DNA from: Diphasiastrum complanatum
Lineage: Eukaryota; Streptophyta; Lycopodiopsida; Lycopodiales; Lycopodiaceae
DNA: 64,000 nucleotides
Direction: 5' to 3'
Assembly (NCBI GenBank): GCA_029204225.1
Contig: CM055107.1
Coordinates: 10,761,245-10,825,244 of the forward strand
Shown: piece after piece, positions 1-10,834 of the stretch
Numbering within the stretch: the stretch's first letter is position 1
Layout: each line of letters starts with the position of its first letter
Translations under genes and position numbers: made by a program
Notes under the pieces: model-generated
Seen by the model: the letters and a program-made list of their open reading frames with translations, nothing else
What the model was told of the DNA's origin: nothing
The model's database searches: none

Positions 1-180
1 CTTTAAGACAAGACTCATAGGTAGTTCGAATATCTCTACTTTTGATTTTGACTCCTTGAATTCTCTGACTTTTATTGGCTTGGTACAAGGCTTCCATGTT
101 CATGTGACATAGCCATTTGTGCCACAATACATATGTTGATTCCTGAGTTTGATTAACTTGTTCGATTCTTGTTCGAATGT

Positions 181-1520
181 TTAGATGATATAAATTTTCT
201 TTTCTGTTGCCCCTTTAGCAACTAGTTTATCAAAATCTTCCTCGAACAATTTACAAGAGTTCTTCGTGATGCCTGTATTGAATATCTTAGCAATGGATAG
301 AAGATCTTTATCAAGAGTAGGGACATAGAGAACTTTTTCTAGTTTCCCTAATTCGTGTCTAGCCATAATACACCAGTTCCATCTACCACATGTTTAAAAC
401 CGTCTCCAAGTATAATGAATCTCGAATAGTTCATCTTCTTGTACTCAGACAAAATTTGTTTCAAGAAAACAAAATGTGTGGTGGCTCCCAAATCAAGTAC
501 TACTTCTCGAATTGAATTATATGATCAACATAGATCAGTACTAATATAAGCTGCTAAATTCCTTGTTGTTCTGACTTCTACTGCTTTGGATCATTTTGCT
601 TTGTCTTTGACATAGTTTGAATCTGAAGGTTCATTTCGATTCTGCTCCTTTTTGTTTCTGGAATTCTGATAACAGTCTATTGCTACATGACCCCGTTTAT
701 GACAATGAATGCATTCAATCTTTGGAATTAGCCAGCAATTTTTTTCTATGTGACCTGATCTTCTGCATCTGTTGTAGATCTTCTCATCACCAAAATTCTT
801 CTGTTGTTTCCCAGATTGTTGTTCAATAGTCTTAGACTCATTCTTCTTAGACGACTCCCTCATAAACTTACACTTCTTAGAAGATTTATTCTTCAGAGTA
901 AATAGAGTATATCTGAATCACCATTGTCGTCATAGCGTTCACGAGCTGCCTTCCTCCTTAACTCCGTCTATTGCCTTTTGAAGTGTCATTGTCGCATCTT
1001 TCACCAATAAGGTTCGAGTTTTGTGGAATGACTTGGGTAGGGCTCGAAGAAAATAACATAGCTATTTTGTCTTAGAAATTGTATTTTCTGTACCAGAATT
1101 CTGCAAGGAAATAAATAGATCTTTAATCTTTCACACAAATGTGTTCAGGTCTTTGTCGTCCCACTATAGGTAAGTTAATTGGTCTTCCAAGAACATGATC
1201 TGATTACGAGATCGTGTCTCATTCTTGGTTTGCAATTCTTTCCATAAATCCTTTGCGTTTGAAATTGATGTAAGATCTAACATTATATTGTCATGCACTG
1301 AAGACGCAAAAATTGCTATAGCTTTGTTATTCTTTAAACTCCATTCTCAAAGTTCTTTGCCAGGAGTAGCTTCTGGTTTCTCCTCAATTGGTTCTACCCA
1401 TTGCCATAGACATTCGCCCTTCAACAAGAGTGAATTCTTTAATTTTCAAATTAAGTAGTTTAAACCTTCTAGGTCCAAGATTGTAGTGATCTTAGTTTGA
1501 ATATTGGTGATCGACGACAT
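181..1520 (-). pseudogene. Ty1/copia gag to protease fragment, degenerate
   Basis: This is the 5' coding part of a copia polyprotein, reading leftward from an ATG at 1520 (MSSITNIQTK...). The start is supported by similarity to the gag start at 45286 (MASINSIQSK...). An in-frame TGA near 1447 sits where the paralogue has Trp. Two CCHC zinc knuckles lie at about 700-800 (second one CIHCHKRGHVAIDC), the nucleic-acid-binding part of Gag. The end of the protease/GAG-pre-integrase region follows at 181-366 (NVLYVP-like LYVPTLDKDLLS). Several frameshifts and stops break the frame, so no functional protein is possible. The window edge cuts off the integrase and RT. It lies just inside a primer site and putative LTR, as expected for the 5' half of a minus-strand element. 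Confidence 0.8.
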
Positions 1521-1622
1521 CTTTTAGTTCTAAATAAGCTCCAGATAGCGGCTTACTCATGGATGTATGAAGAATGCTGAGAGGGATGCGAAGATACTAC
1601 TGTATCAACTTTAATTCCGTAA

Positions 1623-1634
1623 GCTCTGATACCA
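1623..1634 (-). other. Primer binding site of copia element
   Basis: The plus strand reads GCTCTGATACCA, the reverse complement of TGGTATCAGAGC. This matches the 3' end of plant initiator Met-tRNA used to prime copia reverse transcription. It lies between the gag relic on the left and a TGTAAG LTR edge on the right. Confidence 0.85.
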
Positions 1635-1635
1635 T

Positions 1636-1968
1636 TGTAAGAAAAATAGTAATTATTTTTCACAGAGAATGTGAGGCAAGTTTGAATAAATCAAACTAAT
1701 ATTAGTGTCTCCAATTGCGATTTTATCTGATCTATGTACTAATAGAACAATATTAGTTCTGATTGAATATGCGTGCGAAAATTATATGCAAAAGTAAGAG
1801 ACAACTTAAGACAATTTAGACAATAAGAAACTATTGATCAAAAATGAATTTTTATAGCTCTGAATATGATTCATCAATATACATCTCTTGTTGTCTTATC
1901 TTACTGTTGTATCTCTGATTGAGTGAGTGAGTTACAATGAGTAGTGCACATGTATATATATTGTTACA
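1636..1968 (-). repeat. Putative 5' LTR of the copia relic
   Basis: The sequence starts TGTAAG one base after the primer site, and a matching inverted end TTACA occurs at 1964-1968. That suggests an LTR of about 333 bp. The outer boundary is an inference because no second LTR copy is in the window to align; the LTR may run further right. Confidence 0.4.
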
Positions 1969-2455
1969 GGACTGGTCTTTTGGCCTTTTAATGCTATAAC
2001 AGTAGATATCCAACCATTTATGACGGTTGATATTCAAATAGACGTCCTATTTCTAGGCTTGAATAAAATCTGTTCGTGAATAATTTGCGATAGTTCATCT
2101 CTTCGTCTCAGCTTCGTATTTTGCGAATTGTTTGCGACACTTGTCTCTTCATAACATTTTCGTCTTTCACGAATTGTTCGCGACAAATGACAATTCTTGA
2201 GATTGAAGAATAAATCTAGAATATTTTGCGAACTGTTCGAGATAGTTTCGCTACAGGTGAGCTTGAAGAACAATCCAGAAGATTTCGTGACATCTGAGAC
2301 TTGAACAAGAAACAAAATATTTTGTGACAAGATTCTGTTCACGAATCTTTCGAGCTTCAACAAGAAAGCCATGAGCTTCTACAAGAAACTGTTTCGCAAA
2401 TCTTTTGAGTTGACTGCAAGACAAATTTCACAAATCTTTCGCAAATCTTTTCAAG
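1969..2455. other. Non-coding, degenerate Gcgaattg/cgacA-type repeats
   Basis: No gene is seen. The stretch contains several diverged copies of a phrase like GCGAATTGTTTGCGACA (around 2110, 2165, 2225). A similar wording recurs near 44040-44110, suggesting a shared LTR or leader family. Confidence 0.35.
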
Positions 2456-3110
2456 TTGGTCATGAATAGAAATGTTTCAAGTTTGTGTTCGTTTCTTTCT
2501 CATCCTTTGTCAAATAAACTACGTGCTTTGTTAGTAGAATCAAGATCTGTTCTACAAAGATATCTTCGAGCTACTATGAACTTTTGCATTTGTTACGAAG
2601 CAGCCAATAATGACAAACTCAATCTACTCAGTGGTTACATAGATGCAAGTTGGGTAGGAGACGTAGACACTCGTAAATTCACTTTCGGATTTACATTCTT
2701 CCTCAACAATGGTCTTGTTTTCTGGAACAATCTTAAACAATCTTTGACAACTCTCTTCTACAGAATCAGAGTATATCGCAGCCTCGCAAGCTACAAAGGA
2801 AGCAGTTTGGTTGAGAAACTTACTTTCAGATATCAGTCTGAATAAATATGCTCCGACTTTACTATTTTGTGATAATCAAAGTGCCATTGTCTTGTCAGCC
2901 AACCCTATATTTCATTCTAGGAGTATGCACATTGAACTCAAGTATCACTATGTCAGAAGCAAAGTTCTCGACAAAGAGGTCAGATTGCACTACTGTCGAA
3001 TGCAGGATATGATACCAAATATTTTTACTAAAGCATTAAGCTTGAGTGCACACAGAAAGTTTTGTGCAGAACTAAGTTTAAAGCTCAAGGCATTCATGGA
3101 TTCACATTAA
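2456..3110 (+). pseudogene. Ty1/copia RT C-terminus and RNase H fragment
   Basis: The frame starts in the end of the RT domain (SHPL...LQRYLRATMNF) and passes into copia RNase H with YIDASWVGDVDTRK, then FCDNQSAIVLSANPIFHSR, HIELKYHYVR and IFTKALS before a stop. These are the ordered landmarks of the pol C-terminus. A frame change near 2790-2820 breaks the ORF, and everything 5' of the RT end is missing. A polypurine tract follows directly, so this is the 3' end of a plus-strand element. It is not the same element as the minus-strand gag relic on its left. Confidence 0.85.
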
Positions 3111-3930
3111 GGGGGAGTATTAGATTATTCTCCTACTGATCGATTAATCGACATTTTAATCTTCATCCAACTTTTATCTAGACATGCAGATTTCTTCATG
3201 TTTATACACAGTATGCATAACTACTCGGAAACAATTGACAGTGTCAGCATTTTCGGGATTTTTGCCTTTCGGGATTTTCTCTCACTTTGGCTTTTTCGCA
3301 AAATGTCAGATGCCTTAAATGTTAAGAAAATGATGTTGGCGAAGACCTTCGCATTTTTCGGAAAGACAATTTATTGTTCGTCCTTAAGGCTACAAACTTG
3401 CCCTAACCGTTTAGCAAATAAATTTCTGGGGAGGTTCAATTGGATGGATGCCAGCTCACTATGGCTTACTAGCCATTATGATTGATGACCAGATTAGTTG
3501 TCTTATGCGACGGTGGATTTCCAAAAAGTTGGGGTGAGTTCGCATAGATCTTGGATGTTGCCGCATTTGCTCAAGTATAAGTAGCTGCTCATAATTCTTC
3601 ATATCATCATCTTTATGATCAATTGCATTGTAATGCATCTTTAGATCAAGTATTGAATAGTTAGTGCTCTCTCAAGCCTGCAAGCTTGAACACTCTTGAG
3701 CATTCTAGCTCCGTTTTTAGAGCTGATTAGAGATTACTATTGCGCTTATTGCTTATCAGTAGTTGTGCTTAATTTAGACTTATATTTTAGTCACTCAGAA
3801 ATAGCTTAGTGTATGCAGCTTTGATCCGCAAACTTGTTCTAGTCACTTATTTTTGTTTCGTCTTCATACTGAATCAAGACTATCTTTTTATTGCGTTCAG
3901 GTTCGTCTCAGAATGTATGTGTTTCTGTAG
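3111..3930 (+). repeat. Polypurine tract and 3' LTR region
   Basis: AAGGGGGAG right after the RNase H stop is a polypurine tract. The LTR would begin at about 3117 with TATTAG, a likely decay of TGTTAG. A body of about 800 bp with CT-rich R/U5-like sequence follows. The right end is not defined because no partner LTR is present. Confidence 0.45.
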
Positions 3931-4382
3931 TTTTTTGTGACTAATTTTTTGTCTGATAATTCAATGCTTTAATGTTTGGCTACATAATCACTATAGTATT
4001 AATGATTTCAAAGTTAGTTACTATAAGATCAAACATGATTTCTCTCGCTATTGTCTTGTTCAAAATTGATAGGCGTAGTCATGCATAGACAAAGAGAAAA
4101 ATAGTTTATTCTACTGCGCACGATAAGTTTTTGTTTTTGTTGTTCAAATTATATTTATTCAATTCTTTTTTACCTACCTTTTTCACACCTCTTTCCAACA
4201 TGGGGGGGGGAGGGGGTGGCCCGACCAGCTCATGTTGCCCATGTGCCAGGAAAGCGCGAGACAGGGGTTTCCTAGGCAGCTCATGCTGCCTGTCACAACA
4301 TGACAGGCAACATGAGCAGCCCGTGAAATACTATTATTTTAGTTAATATAGATTAGTGGACTTTTTGTCGAAATTGTAGGGT
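3931..4382. other. Non-coding stretch with G-run
   Basis: No gene is visible. It contains a run of nine G, an A and five more G at 4202-4216, followed by a locally GC-rich segment that ends in a strong hairpin. Confidence 0.4.
4275..4321. repeat. Near-perfect 21-bp inverted repeat (hairpin)
   Basis: The arm GGCAGCTCATGCTGCCTGTC(A) at 4275-4295 and its counterpart at 4301-4321 pair at 19 of 21 positions around the 5-nt loop CAACA. The left arm also contains GGCAGC..GCTGCC, itself self-complementary. It is far more GC-rich than its surroundings. Origin and function are unknown. Confidence 0.7.
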
Positions 4383-5641
4383 TTGATAGCAAAAGGACTT
4401 ATAAGATTCAATATGGAGCAGATGGGCAACTCAACAAGTAAAAAAGCACGGTTGGTTGCGAGAGGATTTGAGCAACAAGAAGGTATTGATTTTGAGGAAA
4501 CCTTCGCACCTGTAGCTAAGATGGTGACTATACGTTCTATCGTTGCTATTTCTACTTTTTATGGTTGGAAGATCCAACAAATGAATGTTAAATCTGCTTT
4601 TCTTAATGGAGTGCTGGATGAAGAGGTGTACTTAGCACAACCTCAAGGATTTGTTGAGCCAGGGAGAGAGCATCTCGTTTGTAAGCTCAACAAAGCAATT
4701 TATGGATTGAAGCAAGCTTTACATTCTAAGTCAAGATTTAGATATAGTATTCATTGTGTTGTACATGGATGATTTGATTATTACAGAAAGTAAGGAGAGC
4801 TTAATTGATGAAATCGAATGAGATCTTTCCAATGCTTATTTGCTTATTGTCTTGGCATTGAAGTATGGCAAAAAAAAGACATGGTCTTTCTTAAACAAAG
4901 CAAATATACACGAGATTTGTTTTATAAGTTCAATATGCAGGATGCAGGTTGTAAGTCTTTGAGTACACTTATGGATGCCAACATGAAGCTTACTGCATAT
5001 GATGAATCTGATAAAGTGAATGCTATTTGTATAGACAACCGGTGGGTAGTTTGATTTATTTGACACACACACAACCTGATATTTCTTATGTTGTTGGTGT
5101 TGTTATTCAACTTATGCAAAATCCTAGTCAAGCACACTGGAAGTCTGCTAAACATATTCTCAGATACATTCGAGAGACATTGAATTTTGGTTTGAAGTAT
5201 GATCAGCTTGAAGCGTCAATGTTGGTAGATTATATAGATGCCGATTGGGCAGGTAATATTGATGACAAAAGATCTACCAATGGTCATACATTCAATTATG
5301 GTACAGCTGCAATTTCATGGAGCAGTAAAAAATAACCTACAGTAGCCTTATCATCAATGGAAGCTAAATATCGAGCACTTAGCAATGCTACACAAGAAGT
5401 GGTAACATTTACTAAGATTGCTTGTAGATTTAGGTCAACCACAGGTGAATGCGACTACTATATCTTGCGACAATCAAAGCTGCATTCACCTTGCCAAAAA
5501 TCCAGTTTTACATGCTCGAACCAAGCACATCAAAATACACTATCATTTTGTTCAAGAGAAAATTCTTGATGGAGCATGTAAATTTGAGAGGTTTTGTACT
5601 CTATTAGGAATAGAAGATTGTAATTTTATCATTGAGGGAGA
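4383..5641 (+). pseudogene. Ty1/copia reverse transcriptase and RNase H relic
   Basis: Copia RT begins with KARLVARGFEQQEGIDFEET and FAPVAKMVTIR, then FLNGVLDEEVYLAQPQGF. A frame break follows, then the catalytic YMDDLIIT at about 4765-4790 and the palm/thumb part LGIEVWQKKDMVFLKQSKY. VGSLIYLTHTQPDISY and the RNase H motif DADWAGNIDDKRST come next, then DNQSCIHLAKNPVLHARTKH. There are at least four frame breaks. The tail goes straight from KILDGA to KFERFCTLLG, so the usual ADIFTKAL segment has been lost. Gag, protease and integrase are missing. A polypurine tract and a TGCTAG LTR edge follow. The polypurine wording (TCATTGAGGGAGAG) matches that of the copia at 23.5 kb, so the two are related. 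Confidence 0.88.
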
Positions 5642-5642
5642 G

Positions 5643-5895
5643 TGCTAGAAATCAATGATAAACTTCATTCTATTACTGTTTACGATGTACATTAATGTTG
5701 ACAGTTGTTACTAGTTGTAATTAGCCGTAGGCTAGTCTATTAGTCTACTCGTAGGTTTTCTCTCTCTATTAAGGTTCAGGGTTCATTTGTACATTTCACA
5801 TTTCAGTATGATGAAGTGTGAGAGTGAGATAGTGCGTGTTCTTCTTCCACCTTCTTATGGTGATTGCTTATGGTGAATGCTTGATGTTGCATATC
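5643..5895 (+). repeat. Partial copia 3' LTR
   Basis: It starts TGCTAG directly after the purine tract ATTGAGGGAGAG. It carries U3/R-like sequence with a CT-rich segment at about 5758-5775. The right side is lost or ends near 5890, where gypsy integrase coding begins. Confidence 0.45.
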
Positions 5896-5904
5896 AGATT
5901 ATTG

Positions 5905-6900
5905 ACAGGGCCACAATTTGGTTTGGGTCATTGTTGATAGACTTATGAAGTTTGCTCAATTTATCCCAACGAAAACTATTGTTAAAGCTTCAGAACTAGC
6001 TCAACTATTCGTTGAGAAGCTTTTTCGACTATACGAGCTGTCTTGCGATATTCTCAGTGATCGTGACCCAAAATTCACTGGGAATTTTTGGCAAGCAGTA
6101 TTTGAAAAGTTTAAAACAACTTTAAGTATGAGTTCTATAGATAATCTAGAATCAGACGGTCAAACAAAAAGGACCAATCAGACGATGGAGGATATGCTTC
6201 GAGCATATGTGGGCCATCGATAGTTTGATTGGGAACAATACCTTCCATTGGTGAAATTTGCATATAACAATGCAAAACATTCAGCAACCGGATTCAGCCC
6301 TTTCATTCTTATGCATGGTTTTCAACCTCGTCACCAATTAGTGTTGGCATGAAAAACCTGCGGGTGCAAGCCGTAGCTGATTTCCTTACGGATATGCAAG
6401 AAATGTTCAGCTGGCTAAAGATAGCATAAGAAGTGCCCAGGACAGGGCAAGGAACTATGTTGATTATCTCGAAAGCACAAGGTATTCATGGTCAATGAAT
6501 GGGTATTTTTTAGAGTCCCTAGTCACTCTAGGGGCTTGAAAACTATTAAGTGTGCAAAGTTGATGCCTAGGTATTGTGGTCCTTTTAAGGTTAAACAAGG
6601 TCACATACAAACTAGAACTTCTAGCTAACATTCGAATTCATCCTGTTTTCCACGTTATTAAGTTGAGACCCTTGTTGGGGGTTGCGGAGACCCTGGTCCC
6701 TGTGGAAGATCTAGTGGAACTTCTTCGTGATGAGTCCGTGAGTGGACCACCTGAACCCAAGGCGATTGTTAATAGCCGGAAGAGGACTCTATGGAGTAGA
6801 GTGCTTCAAAAATTTTTAGTCAGGTGGAGGGGCAAATCAGAAGAGGAGGATACCTAGGAAAAGGAGGTTGATCTCTAGAAGAATTTTTCAAATTTCTCCC
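5905..6900 (+). pseudogene. Ty3/gypsy integrase with chromodomain-like end
   Basis: The catalytic core of a chromovirus-type integrase is recognisable: VWVIVDRLMKFAQFIPTKT, then DILSDRDPKFTGNFW with the second Asp, then ESDGQTKRTNQTMED with the Glu region, then FAYNNAKHSATGFSPF. The GPY/F-type region follows (RYCGPFKV, HPVFHVIKLRPLLG). A chromodomain remnant PKAIVNSRK...FLVRWRGKSEEEDT stands at about 6750-6857. Frame breaks and stops occur. The stop at 6221-6223 replaces Gln, and those at 6855-6857 and about 6875 replace Trp. The 5' part of pol is absent. A polypurine tract and LTR follow, so this is the 3' end of an element. Confidence 0.88.
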
Positions 6901-6918
6901 TACAAGGAAAATTTAAGT

Positions 6919-8040
6919 TTAGGGGGAAGGTATGTTACATACCTATGTAACTAACAGTACTTCAGACCCCTATTAGTCCATTTAGTGTTGGGGGCTAAAT
7001 GGAAAGGTACCCTTAGGATTAAGGGTATGTGTCCTTGGATAAGGACAGACAAGTGACTATACCTTAGTCGGAGGTATGGAGTCATGTGACCCTTGGATAA
7101 GGGGTACCCTTAGTATTAAGAGTAGGCGTCTTAGATTAAGGTACTAGTCTCCTTGGTTAAGGGCAGGTAGTTGTCTATGCCTTGGATGGAGGTATGGAAC
7201 CTAGAGAGGTGTTAGAAAGCCATTGGATGACTATTTTTCTAAACATTGGGCCTCAACCTTGAACCATATCACTTTATTGGTCTAGGACCAAAGTATACTT
7301 GCACAACTTGGGCAATGGGACCTGGTAGGAGGGCGCTCTTCTAAAGTGTCCATTGAGTTTCCAACTCCCACAAGAAAGACATTCAAAGAGTCATAGGTTA
7401 TGGAAGGAGTCTCTTGACATTCCATAAGCTTATGGAGGCTCTTGGAGATTTTTTAACTCCCCTAGGCTTCTCTCTCCCCCATTGGATGAGCATGGAGCTC
7501 CATAGTGCATTGGAGGGGTCCATGGGCCATCTATATGAGGGTAGTAGGGTGCCCATTGGGAGGGGGGAGATGTCTCTTGTTTGCTTTGCTTATGCTCTCG
7601 TGTTGCTACCAGTATGCTTAAAGTTTGGATCTTGCTTATGGTATGAGACATAAGTAGGGTTTGGATCTTGAGTATGCTATGGAGTGTTGTGGTATGCTTG
7701 TAATTTATTTATGGCTAGCAAGGGGGGGTGCTAGATAGGTCTTGCTTGGAGCTTGGATCTAGCTATGGTTGTGGGTGGTGAATACTTTTGTGTGTAAATA
7801 GTAGGGACACAAGTGGAAGAGAGATCCTTGGAGGCTTGCATCCTTACTTCCCGGTGGAGGCATCCTAGCTTGGAGTTGGGGAGCATCTTGAAGCTTGCAG
7901 GTTGCTTGGAGGACATTTGGAGGCTCTACCTTGGATTTGGAGAACTTCCTCACCTCTACTTGCAAAAGTTTGATTCTACATTCTATATCTATAGTGGATT
8001 TTTTATTCCAACCTTTGTCCATGAATTTAAATAAAAGATA
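6919..8040 (+). repeat. Gypsy polypurine tract and 3' LTR
   Basis: TTTAGGGGGAAGG precedes the LTR edge TGTTACATACC at 6933. The first ~580 bp (to about 7513) have a clear inverted counterpart at 33452-32876, which confirms the 5' edge of the LTR. The LTR includes repeated CCTTGGATAAGG-type phrases at 7030-7150. The small ORFs inside it are chance. The 3' edge is uncertain and lies somewhere after 7990. Confidence 0.65.
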
Positions 8041-8149
8041 TAGATCCGCAATACAAAATCATAATAACTTCTCATTTATAAATACAATTACGTGGTAAAA
8101 AATGACAAGCAACCCAAAAGATTAAGATACTTACAATCACATTCTCAAA

Positions 8150-8860
8150 AATCATGTGGATTTACAACATCCACTTTTAGTTCTGAATGCATATAAGCAT
8201 GTTGACCAAGCAACTCTAAAATGGTTTGTCCTCCTGGAGATACTTTGAAATCAATAATCCGACCATTCTAATAAGATCTGTATGTATACTTGGCCTTTTT
8301 CTTTTGGCGAAAAGCCCTTCTCGCCGATGCATGCATCAGTACCCAAGAATCCTTATGATATTCACGGGCAACCCATGTGCCATCGTCTTTTCTCTCATTA
8401 TAAAAAATTCCAGAGCAAATCAAGGATCTCAGTCTCCTTCTCATCACCATAGCTTGAAGAGTCTCACGTTTGAATCCATCAATATGAGAGTCCAGGGCAT
8501 AATAGTGTTAAAGCATTATGGTTTCATGCTTTCTTGCAGTAACTGCTATTTGTAAGTCCCAAGATAACTTTAACTTGAGGTTAACCCAAGCAGTTTAGTC
8601 AACCCGTGGCCGCACATGCTTCTGTTAATGTATGCTTCTAATCTACTGGACCGAAAATTCAAATCTTCCCAAATATGAATTGTGTTTTTTGAGTCAGGCG
8701 AGTCAAGAACTAATTGGGCCACATGGACATAAAAAGCGGGGGAAAAATAATGCTTGACGAATGACCCTTCTAACTATGAGAACTTCTCTAATGTTTTCAG
8801 CACTTGAACTACATTCAGAAGAGCTACGATAATGTTGAGGCTTATCTATATATTTGTGCT
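8150..8860 (-). pseudogene. Unrecognised protein-coding relic
   Basis: Reading leftward from about 8850, protein-like frames can be followed with two or three stops or shifts. They run IVALLNVVQVLKTLEKFS, then HYFSPAFYVHVAQLVLDSP, then TIHIWEDLNFRSSRLEAYI, then YYALDSHIDGFKRETLQAM, then FYNERKDDGTWVAREYHKD, ending with a block containing SPGGQTILELLGQHAYMHSE. The residue choice is typical of real coding sequence, but I do not recognise the family. It is the downstream partner of the coding relic at 14.7-17.8 kb if the LTR element between them is removed. It may be the C-terminal part of the same gene or transposon. Function unknown. Confidence 0.45.
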
Positions 8861-9476
8861 ACATATGTAATTATCATTTGTCTCAACCTTTTACATTGAC
8901 ATTGAGACAACATATTTATGTGTGGACCAATCCTATTTATGAAATTTAGCTTATGGCTTACTATCATTGTTGTGGCTAGAGCTAGTTGATGATCCTTTAG
9001 TAAAAAATCAAACAATGATCAATTATATATTACCATTTGGTGAAACCATCCATGAAATTTGAACAATCACTACAAACTATCAATACTCAACAATAGAGTT
9101 ACATTAACATAAATTATAAAATAAATGTTAACTGATTAACATACATCATAATATTATCCATGAAATATAAGCATTTGAAACATATAGAAAGGGATAAAAA
9201 TATTCATAAAAAACTTCATAATTTTATGTGTGATTCATCAAGTACATGGATAAGTTTGACTCAAAGCCTTTTTTGCACATCTTGGTAGTGAAGATTGTAG
9301 CAATATTTCGTGAATTGCTCATCTTCCAATTTATTGATTATATTGGTTTGATCACACATACCATCCCATATGTCCTTTTTACACTTCTAGAAAGATAGTC
9401 TTCTTGTCCATTTGTGCATTCTTTAGAACCACAATTGGTTAATGAAGGTGGCCTATAAAACTATTTATATATGCTA
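8861..9476 (-). other. Decayed continuation of the split coding relic
   Basis: Mostly AT-rich and non-coding, but a minus-strand stretch near 9270-9350 reads INKLEDEQFTKYCYNLHYQD, which looks like former coding sequence. It abuts the left TSD (TGCTA, 9472-9476) of the LTR element. Confidence 0.35.
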
Positions 9477-10309
9477 TGTGCAAAAAAGTACAAAAAGGAC
9501 CAAGAGTGGATCCTAATCTGATCCTCAAGAGGGATTTGTTGTCAGATTACTTGATCTATCAATCTACTTGAGATTAAGATCAATCTAGATCAATTCTAGA
9601 CACAAAATCCTAACAAGAACAATCATTAATTGAAGGTAGGTGTACTTTCTGGTTTCTCACGTCTGAAACCCTGTCTGAGTATGGACTCCAACCTAAAAAT
9701 CAAGTACACATTGATAGCACCTCAAAACAATCAAAACCAATGTAGACAAATGGAGAGAATCACTCAAAATTGCTTCCAAAACCAAGATTGGTGTCTCACT
9801 ATGATTATGGCCAAATGTGGCTCTATATATACAATAAATGGGAGCTCTTGGTACTGATCATCCCTCTGATCTCACATGTGTGAAGTTACTTTGTCATATG
9901 ATGATTCATCATGCAAAACTGACACTTGGACAAAACCTTCTATTTTGAGCACTTTTGGTCCATTTTCCTTCTATATGGAGATCTACTTGGAAATCTTCTA
10001 GAAGTCAGAATTCGTCTACTTCAACCTATTCCACACATGTGAGTTGTCCTCTACACATGTGATATGACACCTAACCAAAGGATGTGGCTTATGCAATCAA
10101 TAGATTGATGCCATGTGTCATATGTCTAGAAAACTAGTTTTTGGCCTTTTTAGCCACTAGAACTTGAATTAAATCATATGTACAACCTATATGATTATGG
10201 TACATGACAAGTACACTATTTTCACACATGGGAACAGGCTCCACACATGTGTGTTTATCTATATACAAGATTTTTGGCCTCTACCAAGCTTATTTTTGCA
10301 TTTTACACA
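9477..10309 (-). repeat. 3' LTR of the LARD-like element
   Basis: This is the left, downstream LTR, 833 bp, the same length as its partner. It carries four CACATGTG palindromes (9873, 10034, 10054 and 10244) and GCTCTATATATAC near 9820, which could be a promoter element. Confidence 0.92.
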
Positions 10310-10320
10310 CTCCTCAAAAA
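10310..10320 (-). other. Polypurine tract
   Basis: The minus strand reads TTTTTGAGGAG immediately before the 3' LTR. It is a short purine run in the right place for plus-strand priming, though weaker than those of neighbouring elements. Confidence 0.5.
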
Positions 10321-10432
10321 TCTAGCTTGATGGAAAACATGATGATCTTGAACTTGACTCCATGGGCTGAATTGGTCTTTGCTGGTTCAAAAGGTATGAA
10401 GATCAGCCAATGAGCTTGATGTTGATCTGAAA

Positions 10433-10684
10433 TCACCATATCCATGATAGTGCTTCTTTGATGTTGACATCTTTGATGAACTTGAGAGCTTCGCACCATC
10501 CTAGCACCTCCAAAATTGATTCCTTCCAATTTTCATGTAGATGCTTGACCTTGAGGCTTGCTCCTCCTTCATGTGCATGTTCCTTCATGAGAAATCTTCT
10601 TGATTTATTAGGATCACAAAGATCTAACATCATGTTACCACGATCTAGAGAATTAGACTCATCCAAATTGGCAAGACTATCCAT
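10433..10684 (-). CDS. Small ORF in the LARD-like element, unknown
   Basis: An 83-codon frame starting MDSLANLDESNSLDRGN. It is hydrophilic, rich in Lys and Glu, and has no recognisable domain. It lies downstream of the 498-codon frame in the same element and orientation. It could be a separate protein, a piece of a longer frame broken by a stop, or chance. No start context or promoter supports translation. Confidence 0.3.
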   Translation of the reverse strand: MDSLANLDESNSLDRGNMMLDLCDPNKSRRFLMKEHAHEGGASLKVKHLHENWKESILEVLGWCEALKFIKDVNIKEALSWIW

Positions 10685-10834
10685 GCTCTAATAACAAAGT
10701 GTTTGCATCATATCTTCATGCTTGTTTACCATGCTAATCTCAGATCCAATGAGGCTAAATACTTCATTATGGAGATAAGTGTCTTTAGAAGATGATTCAC
10801 TTACTCTCATAAAGAGTTTACAGTTTGCCTCAAT

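Noticed and set aside
7414-8034. Several 60-90 codon ORFs on both strands
   Set aside because: They lie inside a gypsy LTR whose inverted counterpart at 33 kb does not keep the frames.
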